Assembly (NCBI GenBank): GCA_006503475.1
Contig: RSEH01000067.1
Span: 1 to 64,000, forward strand
Length of the DNA stretch: 64,000 nucleotides
Reading direction: 5' to 3'
Origin: Stentor roeselii
Taxonomy: Eukaryota > Ciliophora > Heterotrichea > Heterotrichida > Stentoridae
Part shown: positions 49,684-58,525 of the stretch, one piece after another
Layout: every line of letters begins with the position of its first letter
How positions within the stretch are numbered: position 1 is the stretch's first letter
The notes under the pieces: generated by a model
Told to the model about the DNA's origin: nothing
The model's input: the letters and a program-made list of their open reading frames with translations, nothing else
The model's database searches: none
Translations under genes and position numbers: made by a program

Positions 49684-50061
49684 TTAACCATTAAGAGCCT
49701 CCTCCTCACTTGGACTTCTCATAACAGTAGGTCTGACCATAGCCCTTCCAATACTTCCAATCCAAGCTTCCTTATCCGGGAGGTCCATAGCGCAGAAGTA
49801 AAAAGTTCGATCTCTGGTATCGATTCTAAAGGCATATTCCTTCTTCAGTTCCTCTTCAGCGGACTTAACAGTCCCGCACTCCTGAAGCCTCAGCCTTTCA
49901 GTGGGAGAATCCTTGTATCCCTGCTGGCTCTTGAAGGTGAAAAGGAATCTCGGAGTGAGAACCATCCATCTTCTTCTCCATTCTTTCACAAATCTGCTGC
50001 GCTTTTCAACCCAGCCTTCCTTGATGATGACTTCGAAGTTTTCTGCCGCACTTTCCACCAT
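49684..50061 (-). CDS. Small PH-domain protein
   Basis: 125 codons from ATG 50061. The PH domain fills residues 13-110. It starts IKEGWVEKRSRFVKEWRRRWMVL, with a basic beta1-beta2 loop suited to phosphoinositide binding, and ends with the conserved Trp helix (DKEAWIGSIGRAM). A short acidic tail follows. It probably binds membrane lipids and brings no other domain. It is head to head with the CFA20-domain gene, 26 bp apart. Confidence 0.9.
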   Translation of the reverse strand: MVESAAENFEVIIKEGWVEKRSRFVKEWRRRWMVLTPRFLFTFKSQQGYKDSPTERLRLQECGTVKSAEEELKKEYAFRIDTRDRTFYFCAMDLPDKEAWIGSIGRAMVRPTVMRSPSEEEALNG

Positions 50062-50087
50062 ATAAGTTATTATAACTCTAGTAATAT
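50062..50087. promoter_or_regulatory. 26-bp divergent spacer between PH gene and CFA20-domain gene
   Basis: The two ATGs are separated by 26 AT-rich bases containing TATAAGTTATTATAA. This is the shortest head-to-head spacer in the window. Co-expression of the two genes is a reasonable guess. Confidence 0.45.
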
Positions 50088-51104
50088 ATGCGGAACCATG
50101 TTCAACATTGTGAAATTTTGAACACTGTTAATAAAACAGGACTCAAGAACTGTGCCTTGCAAGGAAGGGTCGAGTATTCTTTTGATGAAGGGTGTAAAGG
50201 ATATCTTTTTGATTTCAATATGGGACAGTTGGTTATTCCAAGGACTTCAAGGGAAAGTTTAGAGATGGTCACTCCTTTTGTTGTTATTCAGATGTTTGTT
50301 TATAGTGGAAAACTTGTGAATATTGAAATTTGTGTTAATGATCTGGATAAAACTCGGAGAAGACTTATCTTCACACAATCGAAACAAATCATTAGAAATA
50401 CGATGCATGCACGGATACCGAATTCGTTTTTAAATAGAAATATTTGGACTGACCTTTGTATTGATGTAAGTTCTGTTTTTAGTATGTGCTTTCCTGGACA
50501 TACCTTCAGGGATATAGATACTTTAACGATTTCTGGAAGTTTAAAACTGAGGAAAATTATTGGGTTGATGAAACCAGCTGATTTGATCTTACCTGGAATT
50601 ACTGAAGTTCCGAAGTTTTCAGTAGTTTCGCAGATGATTGACTTGAACTTATTCCCTGACCAGTCCCCGAAGTACTTTTCCTCGAGTCCTATCAAACATG
50701 TGAATAAAGAAATGAGGGAAAACATGTTTAAAAGAAGTGATCAAAGACTGAAGAAACTCACTCAACTTAAAAGAGAATATTTGGTTAGGGCTAATGTTGG
50801 ACCTCGAGCGATTTTTAAAAGTCCGAAATTGAAGAAAATTGAAGCCCTTGAGAGAAAAATCACCCATAATTATTCTAAACAACCTGATAATTTCGATGAA
50901 ATCGAGGAAAATATCATTATTGAGGGAAACTCTTGGGAAGATGAGTTGATGAAAAAACAGCCTTCGAAGATTTATGATTATCCTGAGTTTTACTTGAATA
51001 AAGTCGCTGAAGTCTGCAGTCATCGGCACCAGACTCCTCCTTTTCTTTATACGAAAGATAATCTTTCTTATAATCCTCTTTATCGGTATTACGAGAACCT
51101 TTGA
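50088..51104 (+). CDS. CFA20-domain protein (CFAP20DC-like)
   Basis: 338 codons from ATG 50088. Residues about 10-175 form a CFA20 domain, the same fold as CFAP20 but diverged: YLFDFNMGQLVIP, FVVIQMFVYSGK, RRRLIFTQS, MHARIPNSFLNRNIWTDLCID. This matches the N-terminal domain of CFAP20DC (C3orf67) better than CFAP20. The rest (175-338) is basic and helical with no named domain. A ciliary or centriolar role is inferred from the domain only. It lies 1.2 kb from CFAP20 on the same strand. Confidence 0.8.
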   Translation: MRNHVQHCEILNTVNKTGLKNCALQGRVEYSFDEGCKGYLFDFNMGQLVIPRTSRESLEMVTPFVVIQMFVYSGKLVNIEICVNDLDKTRRRLIFTQSKQIIRNTMHARIPNSFLNRNIWTDLCIDVSSVFSMCFPGHTFRDIDTLTISGSLKLRKIIGLMKPADLILPGITEVPKFSVVSQMIDLNLFPDQSPKYFSSSPIKHVNKEMRENMFKRSDQRLKKLTQLKREYLVRANVGPRAIFKSPKLKKIEALERKITHNYSKQPDNFDEIEENIIIEGNSWEDELMKKQPSKIYDYPEFYLNKVAEVCSHRHQTPPFLYTKDNLSYNPLYRYYENL

Positions 51105-51195
51105 TAACGTGTTAATATTGAGTTATTTCATAATTTTAATACTTTTGATATTATTCATTATTGTTTCTTATCAATTAACGATTTTCGATTCTTTA

Positions 51196-51579
51196 TCATT
51201 TCTTTTTACCTAATTTCAGATAATTATTTACTGTCAAATTCAACATCTTGAACATTTCAGCTCTGCACTTTTTTTCATCTTGCACAAGACTGTCCATCAT
51301 TCTTCTTTCTTCTCTTGGCATTAATATTCTTTTTATTTCCTTTGAAGAAATCGGCTTTGGAAGTATCTTTAAAGGTTTAGGACTGATTTTTCTTCGAGTT
51401 ACTTGAAATTTCGATTTTTTCCTGGTAAACTTTGAAAAATTGTGAAGTTGTGATGAATTCAAGAAACTTGATGAAAAAAGTCGAGTTGCTGACTTGATTT
51501 CTTGCTTAAGGGAAGGAGGGGAGGCTGACCTCAAGCTCGCTCCAGTTGGACTTTGCATGCGGACAACAGGGAAAATCAT
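51196..51579 (-). CDS. Small basic hypothetical protein
   Basis: 127 codons from ATG 51579. It is rich in Lys, Arg, Ser and Pro (SASPPSLK, RRKISPKPLKILPKP), with a helical end containing EERRMMDSL and a KKK terminus. No domain is recognised. A second in-frame ATG lies at codon 8. It might be a basal-body or microtubule-associated small protein, but nothing proves this. Its composition matches neighbouring genes. Confidence 0.6.
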   Translation of the reverse strand: MIFPVVRMQSPTGASLRSASPPSLKQEIKSATRLFSSSFLNSSQLHNFSKFTRKKSKFQVTRRKISPKPLKILPKPISSKEIKRILMPREERRMMDSLVQDEKKCRAEMFKMLNLTVNNYLKLGKKK

Positions 51580-51638
51580 TAAATATTAGAATTATGAAAA
51601 TATTAGTTAAATCGGTTATTTGATCGTCTATACTTGAA

Positions 51639-52307
51639 CTAATCATCAAAAATATTTAAATTCGAAGGAGACCCTCCTGACATCGGGCTTTTTTCAGCTG
51701 AGTTGCAATGATTTTGATTTGTTCTGCCTCGGGGTGAATGAGATACAAAGTTACTTTCAATGACCTTATGAGAATACTCATCACCTTCAACAATATCATC
51801 AAAAGGGTTATACCGATGAACACCCGCAGACAACGGCGAATTAATTCCTTTCAAATGATCATTTTTTTCATGTATTCCCTTGAAGTCAATAACTAACTTT
51901 TCTCTATTCTTTTCTTTATTAGTCTGATGCCTTCTCTTCCTATTAACTAATTCATCATCAGCAAGATTTTCAACACGAGGCGAGTTTTTCTTATTAATTT
52001 CCTCATTGAATGAAAAGTCTCCAAGTCTCAAGTCAAATTTTCCGTTTTCATATTCAAAAACTACTATTGTGAACTTTTTGATCTTCACCGGATAAGCTCC
52101 GAAGAAATTCGGGTCTTTCGCATTTCGAGAAATCACGTATCCATCAAGCAGGACCACTCGCTTTCCAGACACTCTGCTTAAAAACAAATCAATCGTGTGA
52201 GGGTGTGACTCGAGAAGGAACTTCCAAGAAAGTCTTTTTTTAGAAGACTTTATTAGCTTTCCGACACTGGCTGTGGTAAAATCGACTGGTGTGAATATCT
52301 TATTCAT
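51639..52307 (-). CDS. FAIM-like beta-sandwich protein with NPF/DD tail
   Basis: 222 codons from ATG 52307. Residues about 22-105 fit a FAIM-type beta sandwich: WKFLLESHPHTIDL, SGKRVVLLDGYVI, YPVKIKKFTIVVFEYENG and KFDLRLGDFSFNE. FAIM proteins bind partner proteins and protect against aggregation in animals; in protists the role is unknown. The second half is disordered, with charged low-complexity sequence, an NPFDD motif (EH-domain type) and a similar NIFDD end, which hints at endocytic binding. The FAIM relation rests on the strand pattern and is moderate. Confidence 0.6.
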   Translation of the reverse strand: MNKIFTPVDFTTASVGKLIKSSKKRLSWKFLLESHPHTIDLFLSRVSGKRVVLLDGYVISRNAKDPNFFGAYPVKIKKFTIVVFEYENGKFDLRLGDFSFNEEINKKNSPRVENLADDELVNRKRRHQTNKEKNREKLVIDFKGIHEKNDHLKGINSPLSAGVHRYNPFDDIVEGDEYSHKVIESNFVSHSPRGRTNQNHCNSAEKSPMSGGSPSNLNIFDD

Positions 52308-52352
52308 TATGAGAGGTTAAGACTAATGTGAAGTTGAATGGAAAACGGATTT

Positions 52353-52583
52353 TTACCCTTGTTTTACTTGACTTTGCATTTCTTTGTGGTAATGCTTGCT
52401 GACGTACTCGCCGACCATCAGGTATTTCACTGCACATCTTTCAATGCAGCTTTTTTCAGTGATGTTTAGATCTGCCTGTGAGTTGAAATCGATGCAGACG
52501 TTTTTGCAGACTTTTACCATTTTCCTTAAAAAGCCAGTCTGTGTCTTGATATTCCTCCGGGCATCAATATCAAGAGGTTCCAT
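52353..52583 (-). CDS. Small Tim chaperone (Tim8/9/10/13 family)
   Basis: 76 codons from ATG 52583. Twin CX3C motifs are present: C26-x3-C30 and C46-x3-C50, 15 residues apart, flanked by helices. This is the defining pattern of small Tim chaperones, which escort hydrophobic precursors across the mitochondrial intermembrane space and fold by disulfide relay. The length fits the family. Which of Tim8, 9, 10 or 13 it replaces cannot be told from the sequence. Confidence 0.88.
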   Translation of the reverse strand: MEPLDIDARRNIKTQTGFLRKMVKVCKNVCIDFNSQADLNITEKSCIERCAVKYLMVGEYVSKHYHKEMQSQVKQG

Positions 52584-52762
52584 GTATTATTATCCTTAAA
52601 TATTAAAAATTTAATCTTTAAACCTAAAAACAAGAGATCTTAATACACTTTAGTCCTTTCTCATTAAAACTTTCTTCATTTTAAATCTTTTCAGCTTCAT
52701 TACTAGAAATTCAAGGATTTTCATGAAGGTGAAATTTTAACAAACTATTCAAAATTATTCCA

Positions 52763-53503
52763 ATGGTTAAAATAATAATAATGAGAAAAAGCTTTTCAGG
52801 CATCTCTCAGTCAAAACCACCTCAAGTCAAAAACAAAGCCATCAAATTTTTTTCGAAATTCAATAACCTTGTAAACCAAGCGAAACTAAAAAAAAAATAC
52901 TCAACAATCGTAGCAAGTTCCTTAAAAAACATTCACCAACAACTCGAGTCGATTTCTTTCGGGTCCAGTACGAAGTTCGCAGACAATCCTTTTTACATGG
53001 AAGGAAAGAAAAGACTTTTCTTTCAAAGCAAGCATCACAATGAAGAAGTCGACTTGTTAAACCTGATAAAAATCATCGACAACACCGACCCCAACAAAAA
53101 GAACTTCATTACTCCAGACATCATGAAATCAAAGCTCACTCGAAAAATACTTCAAAGCCGAAAAAGATCTTTCGGGTCAACTGCTTTGAATTCATTAAAA
53201 ACCGAGCCTGATTCTTTAAACTATGAAGGACTTGACTGGAAACAATCCAAGATTCTTCGGAAAGTACTTCACATTAATAGTTGCACGATTTCTCCTATAA
53301 ATGAAAAATTCGAGAATTTTCAGGAAAAAGGAAAAAAAACAGTCAAACCGCTGAGTCTTTCGCCGGTTCTTGAAAGTTTCGAGAAAAATGACATCGACAA
53401 GGACTACTTCCAGGCCTTGAAGAAAACTGACCTTGAAAACGGGCTTCATAAGGTGAGACTTTCAAGACTTGTCAGCTTGAAAGGCGTGTTCAAGGCGAAG
53501 TGA
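52763..53503 (+). CDS. Basic hypothetical protein
   Basis: 246 codons from ATG 52763; a second ATG at codon 7 (52781) gives a cleaner start (MRKSFSG), since the first six codons are AT-rich and hydrophobic. The protein is Lys/Ser-rich, with helices near 25-60 and 110-135, and ends in a basic patch (RLSRLVSLKGVFKAK). No domain is recognised. It lies 33 bp upstream of the CH-domain gene on the same strand. Confidence 0.65.
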   Translation: MVKIIIMRKSFSGISQSKPPQVKNKAIKFFSKFNNLVNQAKLKKKYSTIVASSLKNIHQQLESISFGSSTKFADNPFYMEGKKRLFFQSKHHNEEVDLLNLIKIIDNTDPNKKNFITPDIMKSKLTRKILQSRKRSFGSTALNSLKTEPDSLNYEGLDWKQSKILRKVLHINSCTISPINEKFENFQEKGKKTVKPLSLSPVLESFEKNDIDKDYFQALKKTDLENGLHKVRLSRLVSLKGVFKAK

Positions 53504-53536
53504 TTTTTTTTAATAATCCATTATTTCTAATTTCAA

Positions 53537-55345
53537 ATGAACAGGTCTTTCAAAAGCAGCGACTTCTCATTCGATACCAATGAGCAAAACTCAGTCCTTT
53601 ACCAGTCTTTCACTAAGACCTCGACAAGACTTTCAACAAAAAAACAATTCGAAATCGCCTCCTGGCTTGAAAATAAAGGAATCAGCTTTCCAATTGAGTT
53701 AATCCCTGAAAAGTTCTCATCAGGGTCGATTTTATGTGAAATAATCAATCTCTGTGCAGGAGGGTCGATAAATTACTTCAAAAATCCTTCAAATCCTTTA
53801 GAAAAAAAACTTAATATCAGGAAAGCTTTCGGATTTTTAAGGAAACTGAAAAATTTCAAGTCAAGTCTCTTGTGGAACGAAGACGATATTTTTTTAGGAA
53901 AGTCTCTTGTTATCTGGACACTTTTAGACGACTTGAAAGTCTTTTCTGAATCTCGTAAATCTTTTTCATCTACGAGAAAAGTGAATTCGTCCTTTCGAAA
54001 AACTGCGAAAATGATTCATGAAGATGACCAACAACAAGTCTTAGCTGACTTGGTTTCTAAGGTGAAGACTTGGCTTGAACAACTGGGATTGTCTCATCTT
54101 TTAAAGCCGCATCAGGATTATGTGAGGGATAATTTGAGGAATGGAGTTGTTTTATGCTCTGTTCTTCAGATGATACAAGTTAATGCACAGTTTTGTGAAT
54201 TTCCTGAAAATGCTGAAGAAGTTTATAATAATATTGAAGTCGCTTTGAATGGCTTTGAAGAAGTCATTCCTGTTAAAAAAAAAGAACTTTATTTTTATAC
54301 TGAATGTGAAGAGGTTTGGAATTTGTTGAATACGGTTATGATGTTTTTTCCGCAGATTGTTAGGAGAAGGGATGTGGAGTCGAAACCGTATCCCAAGGAA
54401 CAGACTTTGATGTTGAAGGAATCGGTTTTGGCTTGGGTTAAAAGAGTTGTTCCTAGAGATGATTTGAGGTGTTTTGAGGATGTTTTGGATGCTTTGAAGA
54501 CTGGAGAGTTGCTGGCGAAGATTGTGACGAAAGTCACTGGGAAGGAAGTTCATGGAATTTTAGCCAACCCAAAAACATCTAAAGTCTGCCTCTCAAACAT
54601 TGAAAAATGTTTATCAACCCTTCAATCCGACCGAAGAATATCCCAAGAGTACATCCGAGACAGCGAAAAGATTTTCTCAGGAGACGAAAAATTCGTATTA
54701 CTCCTTCTCGAAGACCTTCACAGAGCACACGCTGGGCTGGCGACCCGTAAACGTGGAAAGTCTTATCACACGGACGGTCCTTTCATAGTTCCAAGCACTC
54801 GTTCAAGCTTAACACCCGAGCGTTCATATTCCAGCACCCTGAGTTTTTCAAAGCCATCAAAACCAGAAGAATCTTCTAAAAAACGCTTTAAATTAATCGA
54901 AAACACTCGAACTGCCCTTGAATTTTACCTTCCACCTGAAGAACTTTCCTTCCCCAAGCAAAATCTTGGAGACTTCCAGTGGCTGGGGAAAATCGGAGTA
55001 AAACTTCCAGTTAGTTTAGACCTGACAAGTGAAAAAATTGAACAACTTGCAGATGGAAGCATTTTTTGCTTGATTTTAAGTCGTTTGGAGTACAGAGATA
55101 TTGAAAATGTTAGTGTTTGTAAGGCAGGGACTCCAGCGGCAAGGCGTAATCTTCGTTTATTTTTAAGTGTTTTGAGGCAGAAGCCAAGTCTTTCAAGTAA
55201 AGTGCTGTACCTGGAAGACCAGCTCTTTGCAGGTGACGGAGAAATGATGAGATTAGTGCTGAGAGAGATTTACCGTATCTATAAAAACACGATTTTCAAT
55301 CTGATTCGGTTCAACAGGAAAAACCGAAACAGTAGTTTTATATAA
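53537..55345 (+). CDS. Protein with four calponin-homology domains
   Basis: 602 codons from ATG 53537. Four CH-type domains occupy about 40-140, 165-280, 290-400 and 485-585. Each has the pattern of a W or L-rich first helix (IASWLENKG, VKTWLEQLG, VLAWVKRVV, FQWLGKIGV), then a G-S/V-x-L-C segment (GSILCEIINL, GVVLCSVLQM, GELLAKIVTK, GSIFCLILSRL) and a final helix. CH domains bind actin or microtubules, alone or in tandem. Four in one short protein without spectrin or EF-hand domains recall fimbrin/plastin, but the domains here are more diverged and the fourth is set apart by a Ser-rich linker. A cortical cytoskeleton role is plausible. A 13-bp gap separates it from ELAPOR-like B. Confidence 0.8.
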   Translation: MNRSFKSSDFSFDTNEQNSVLYQSFTKTSTRLSTKKQFEIASWLENKGISFPIELIPEKFSSGSILCEIINLCAGGSINYFKNPSNPLEKKLNIRKAFGFLRKLKNFKSSLLWNEDDIFLGKSLVIWTLLDDLKVFSESRKSFSSTRKVNSSFRKTAKMIHEDDQQQVLADLVSKVKTWLEQLGLSHLLKPHQDYVRDNLRNGVVLCSVLQMIQVNAQFCEFPENAEEVYNNIEVALNGFEEVIPVKKKELYFYTECEEVWNLLNTVMMFFPQIVRRRDVESKPYPKEQTLMLKESVLAWVKRVVPRDDLRCFEDVLDALKTGELLAKIVTKVTGKEVHGILANPKTSKVCLSNIEKCLSTLQSDRRISQEYIRDSEKIFSGDEKFVLLLLEDLHRAHAGLATRKRGKSYHTDGPFIVPSTRSSLTPERSYSSTLSFSKPSKPEESSKKRFKLIENTRTALEFYLPPEELSFPKQNLGDFQWLGKIGVKLPVSLDLTSEKIEQLADGSIFCLILSRLEYRDIENVSVCKAGTPAARRNLRLFLSVLRQKPSLSSKVLYLEDQLFAGDGEMMRLVLREIYRIYKNTIFNLIRFNRKNRNSSFI

Positions 55346-55358
55346 TTGTTATCAATAA

Positions 55359-58016
55359 ATGTTCCTTTTACTTTTCACGCATGGAGTCCTCGCCTGCCAA
55401 CACAAGACTGAGTTCTCAAAATGTTTAAACTTTGAAAGAAAAGCACTGGTCACTTCCTCATCTTGCGACGCTCCTTCTTCTCAAATAGTTGAGGGACTTG
55501 CCTGTTCTTTTTCTTGTCCTCCCGGGTCATACTTATCTGTAGACCCGAAACTTAAAATTCAGAAATGTTTTGAATGTGAGGCAGGCAGTTATAGCATCGG
55601 AGGAGGAATTCAGATTAACTCCTGGAATATTCAAAGACATCCAATTGTTTCTTTCTGCTGGGTCCTCGAGGCACATGGGTGGGAATTTGATAAAAAATGC
55701 ACAGGGTGGCATTCAAGTGAAGACGAGTACCTTGTTTCAGGCAGGTCTTCTTTTAACAACTGGTACGAAACAGCGATGATTTTTTATCCAGTCATCGTCA
55801 AACAAGGGTCACTTCGAGTGACTTACCGAAAAGAAACTAACACCTTTATTGGACAGGACCCCGGCGAGTTCATGATTTTCGTTGATGATGTTTTGAGACA
55901 TGTTGATTTAAGTACTCACAAGTTGAACTGGCTTGATATTTCTATTGAATTAACACCCGGAGCTCATGAAATTGAAATGATTTTCAGTAGTTTTGTCACG
56001 GAACATGTGAATGAAATACAGATCAAAGAGATTCAAATACGTGGAACGGAACTCGCAAGTCTTGAATGTGAAGCTTGTCCTGTAGGCTCTAATGATCCTG
56101 GCTCTGACACCTGCAAGACCTGTGGAGTCGGAAGCTATTTAAGTGGAAATAAATGTGAAGTCTGCCCTGCTGGGACTTCTTCCTTGGAGGGCAGTGTGGG
56201 TGTTGAAAGTTGCTTAAAACTACTGAAATGTGGAGAAAAAGACTATCATTTCACTTTTTCTGACTGTGAAGACGGCTTTAAAAGCAAGATTTTCGAGTGG
56301 AATTTTCCTTTAATGTGTGATAGTGAAGAGGTTTCTTTACCGGAATCAGAAAAAATTGACTGTTCTTCTTGTCCTGAAGGGCAGATTTATCTGGACCAGA
56401 AATGTCAATATTGTCCTTCAGGACACTTCTTGGATTCTTCAGTCTGTAAAGCCTGCAGTGCTGGGACCTTTGCAGGGAAAAAATCAGTTTACCTTGTTTG
56501 GGACTCGCTTCCGAAGGGGTTTTGGACAGGGTGTAAAAGTGGAAATCAGCTTGACTGCGGGTATGGATGGGAGCCTAGAGGGTCTTTTATCACCACCTCT
56601 CAATTCTTGCAAGAAGGATGGTCTGCCGACCTCCAGACGAACTTGAAAATAGTCCAAAGCAAAGGAAAAGTCTTCTTTCGTGTCACTGTCGAAGGGCAGA
56701 ACTCGTTGTTAGTCTTCGTTGATGGCCACCTTCGAATCACTATAAAAAAAACTCAAGAAAAAGACTTCGAAATTGATTTAAATCCAGGCAATCATCATGT
56801 CAAATGGTCTTGCAACGTCTTTAGTAAAAATCATGAAAGTTGCTCGATTTTTACTTTAAAAGTTGAAGGTAGTCAAGATGGAGGCGCTGTTGAATGCTCG
56901 CCTTGTCCTGAAGGGTTTTATTCTTCTGAAGCTGCTGATCTTTGCAGGCCTTGTCCTGCAGGATTAACTTCAAACTTGAATAAAACTGAATGTGTTCCTT
57001 GTCAAGGTAACACTTTTTCTGTTTCAGGAGGATCTTGTGAAAATTGCTTGAATCAGACGGTTTCTGATGTTGGGCACACTTACTGCTTTATTCCTTCTAA
57101 TTTCACGTTGAACTCACAACTTTTCTTGATGAAGAAACTTGTTGGTGTGAATGATCAGCAGTCTGAGTATTGTGATGAATCAAAAATGGAACTTTATTGC
57201 TTTCAAAGCTTTTTTGGACCTGTCCAGGCCCATGATGACTTTTTTTATGTTTCGGTTGGAAAACCGAGTAAACCTGATTTGCCCAGTTTTGCTTCGATTA
57301 GTCAGGGATTTTCGTATGCTTTCGCCATCTTAGACAAGAATGATGAAATGATTAGTAAGGAATTCTTGGCGATTAGTCAGAATAAAAGTTGTGAATTTGA
57401 TTATTCCAAGGTCGTTGTCAACCTTGGATCTAGGATCAAATCTTTGGAGTCTAGCTTTTCAGGATTTAGGGTCAGCTATGGATCAGGAGATATTTGTATG
57501 GAAAATTCTACTTTTGGAGCTCAAATTGATTTTATCTGTAATAAAAGAGAATTAGAAGGCTGGCCTATTTTTTTAAGCAGGTCAGGATGCGTATACAATT
57601 TTGTGTGGCCGACCATCCACGCCTGTCCAGTATGCGACTCGTCTGAAGTGACCTACAAGTCAAGCACCTGCGAAAACGACCTAAAGACAATCCACGCAAT
57701 AGCTAACAAATCCTGCATATTTTCAGACAGTCATCACTACAAGACTGAAAAACAAAAATGTAAATCAGGTTCATTCTACACAAGTGCAATGTTTATATCC
57801 TCATTGATAATATCGATGCTGATGTTAATAATGATAATTTTAATGTGTTACCTGACATTCCGAACAAAACAAAGATACCAGCGACTTGACCTTCTGACAG
57901 ACCCAGACCCTTTACCATGTGAAGACTGTTCACCCCAGACCCCAGAAAACATAATAAAAGCCTTTCACTTGAAATTCCCAAGTTTCAGTGGATTTCCAAG
58001 TCCTCCTAAAACTTAA
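55359..58016 (+). CDS. ELAPOR: ELAPOR-like type I membrane protein, copy B
   Basis: 885 codons from ATG 55359. The architecture repeats copy A: a signal peptide, Cys-rich modules (CPPGSYL, CFECEAGSYSIGGG, CPAGTSSLEGSVG), jelly-roll-like segments and an MRH-like lumenal part (FNLGSR-type segment, CVYNFVWPTIHACPVC). One TM helix (about 811-833) leads to a cytosolic tail of about 50 residues with YQRL near the membrane. The tail is longer than in copy A and Pro-rich at its end. MRH modules in such proteins may recognise sorting glycans. It differs enough from copy A to be an old duplicate; the two lie in opposite orientation, 8 kb apart. It begins 13 bp after the CH-domain gene. Confidence 0.9.
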   Translation: MFLLLFTHGVLACQHKTEFSKCLNFERKALVTSSSCDAPSSQIVEGLACSFSCPPGSYLSVDPKLKIQKCFECEAGSYSIGGGIQINSWNIQRHPIVSFCWVLEAHGWEFDKKCTGWHSSEDEYLVSGRSSFNNWYETAMIFYPVIVKQGSLRVTYRKETNTFIGQDPGEFMIFVDDVLRHVDLSTHKLNWLDISIELTPGAHEIEMIFSSFVTEHVNEIQIKEIQIRGTELASLECEACPVGSNDPGSDTCKTCGVGSYLSGNKCEVCPAGTSSLEGSVGVESCLKLLKCGEKDYHFTFSDCEDGFKSKIFEWNFPLMCDSEEVSLPESEKIDCSSCPEGQIYLDQKCQYCPSGHFLDSSVCKACSAGTFAGKKSVYLVWDSLPKGFWTGCKSGNQLDCGYGWEPRGSFITTSQFLQEGWSADLQTNLKIVQSKGKVFFRVTVEGQNSLLVFVDGHLRITIKKTQEKDFEIDLNPGNHHVKWSCNVFSKNHESCSIFTLKVEGSQDGGAVECSPCPEGFYSSEAADLCRPCPAGLTSNLNKTECVPCQGNTFSVSGGSCENCLNQTVSDVGHTYCFIPSNFTLNSQLFLMKKLVGVNDQQSEYCDESKMELYCFQSFFGPVQAHDDFFYVSVGKPSKPDLPSFASISQGFSYAFAILDKNDEMISKEFLAISQNKSCEFDYSKVVVNLGSRIKSLESSFSGFRVSYGSGDICMENSTFGAQIDFICNKRELEGWPIFLSRSGCVYNFVWPTIHACPVCDSSEVTYKSSTCENDLKTIHAIANKSCIFSDSHHYKTEKQKCKSGSFYTSAMFISSLIISMLMLIMIILMCYLTFRTKQRYQRLDLLTDPDPLPCEDCSPQTPENIIKAFHLKFPSFSGFPSPPKT

Positions 58017-58044
58017 CCTTATCTAAATGGTTAAATAATTTACT

Positions 58045-58515
58045 ATGTCCGTGGTAGACGCAGTGATCCAGGTGCTGGAGACTTACGTGTCGACCACTGT
58101 CAGCAACTCTTCAATCAAGACGAACTTCCACACGAGTCGTGCTCCGAATATAAGCATCAGGAACTATTTGAGGAGACTAGAACAATACATGAAATGTACA
58201 CAAGAGTCATATGTTGTTGCTTTGATTTATTTAGATAGAGTGACTGCCTTGAAACCTGAAATTGTTTTGAGTAACTTTTGTATTCATAGACTGTTTTTAA
58301 CTGCTTTGATCATATCTGTCAAGTTTTACGAAGATAAATACTACAAAAATTCTTATTATGCTAAAGTTGGAGGGATTTCGAATATTGAGGTGAATACTTT
58401 GGAACATGAGTTTTTGATTTATATTGATTTTGGACTCTTTGTGAAAACGGAAGAATATGAAAATTACCTCAGGACACTTTTAAACTACTTCGGCAGTCAA
58501 GGAGCTAATAATTAA
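58045..58515 (+). CDS. PHO80/cyclin-P-type cyclin
   Basis: 156 codons from ATG 58045. Residues 40-140 form one cyclin fold of the PHO80/cyclin-P class: ISIRNYLRRLEQYMKC, VVALIYLDRV, NIHRLFLTALIISVKFYEDKYY-like order and GGISNIEVNTLEHEFL. These small cyclins pair with CDKs (Pho85-type in yeast, CRK in kinetoplastids) and often control nutrient or cell-morphology responses. The family-typical KFYEDKYY segment is intact. Length is normal for the class. It follows ELAPOR-like B by 28 bp on the same strand. Confidence 0.92.
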   Translation: MSVVDAVIQVLETYVSTTVSNSSIKTNFHTSRAPNISIRNYLRRLEQYMKCTQESYVVALIYLDRVTALKPEIVLSNFCIHRLFLTALIISVKFYEDKYYKNSYYAKVGGISNIEVNTLEHEFLIYIDFGLFVKTEEYENYLRTLLNYFGSQGANN

Positions 58516-58525
58516 GTGTATATAC

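Noticed and set aside
50300-51029. Minus-strand ORFs of 141 and 126 codons
   Set aside because: Antisense shadows of the CFA20-domain gene.
54152-54553. 133-codon minus-strand ORF (and an 80-codon one)
   Set aside because: Antisense to the CH-domain gene; rich in Asn/Gln/Phe with no domain.
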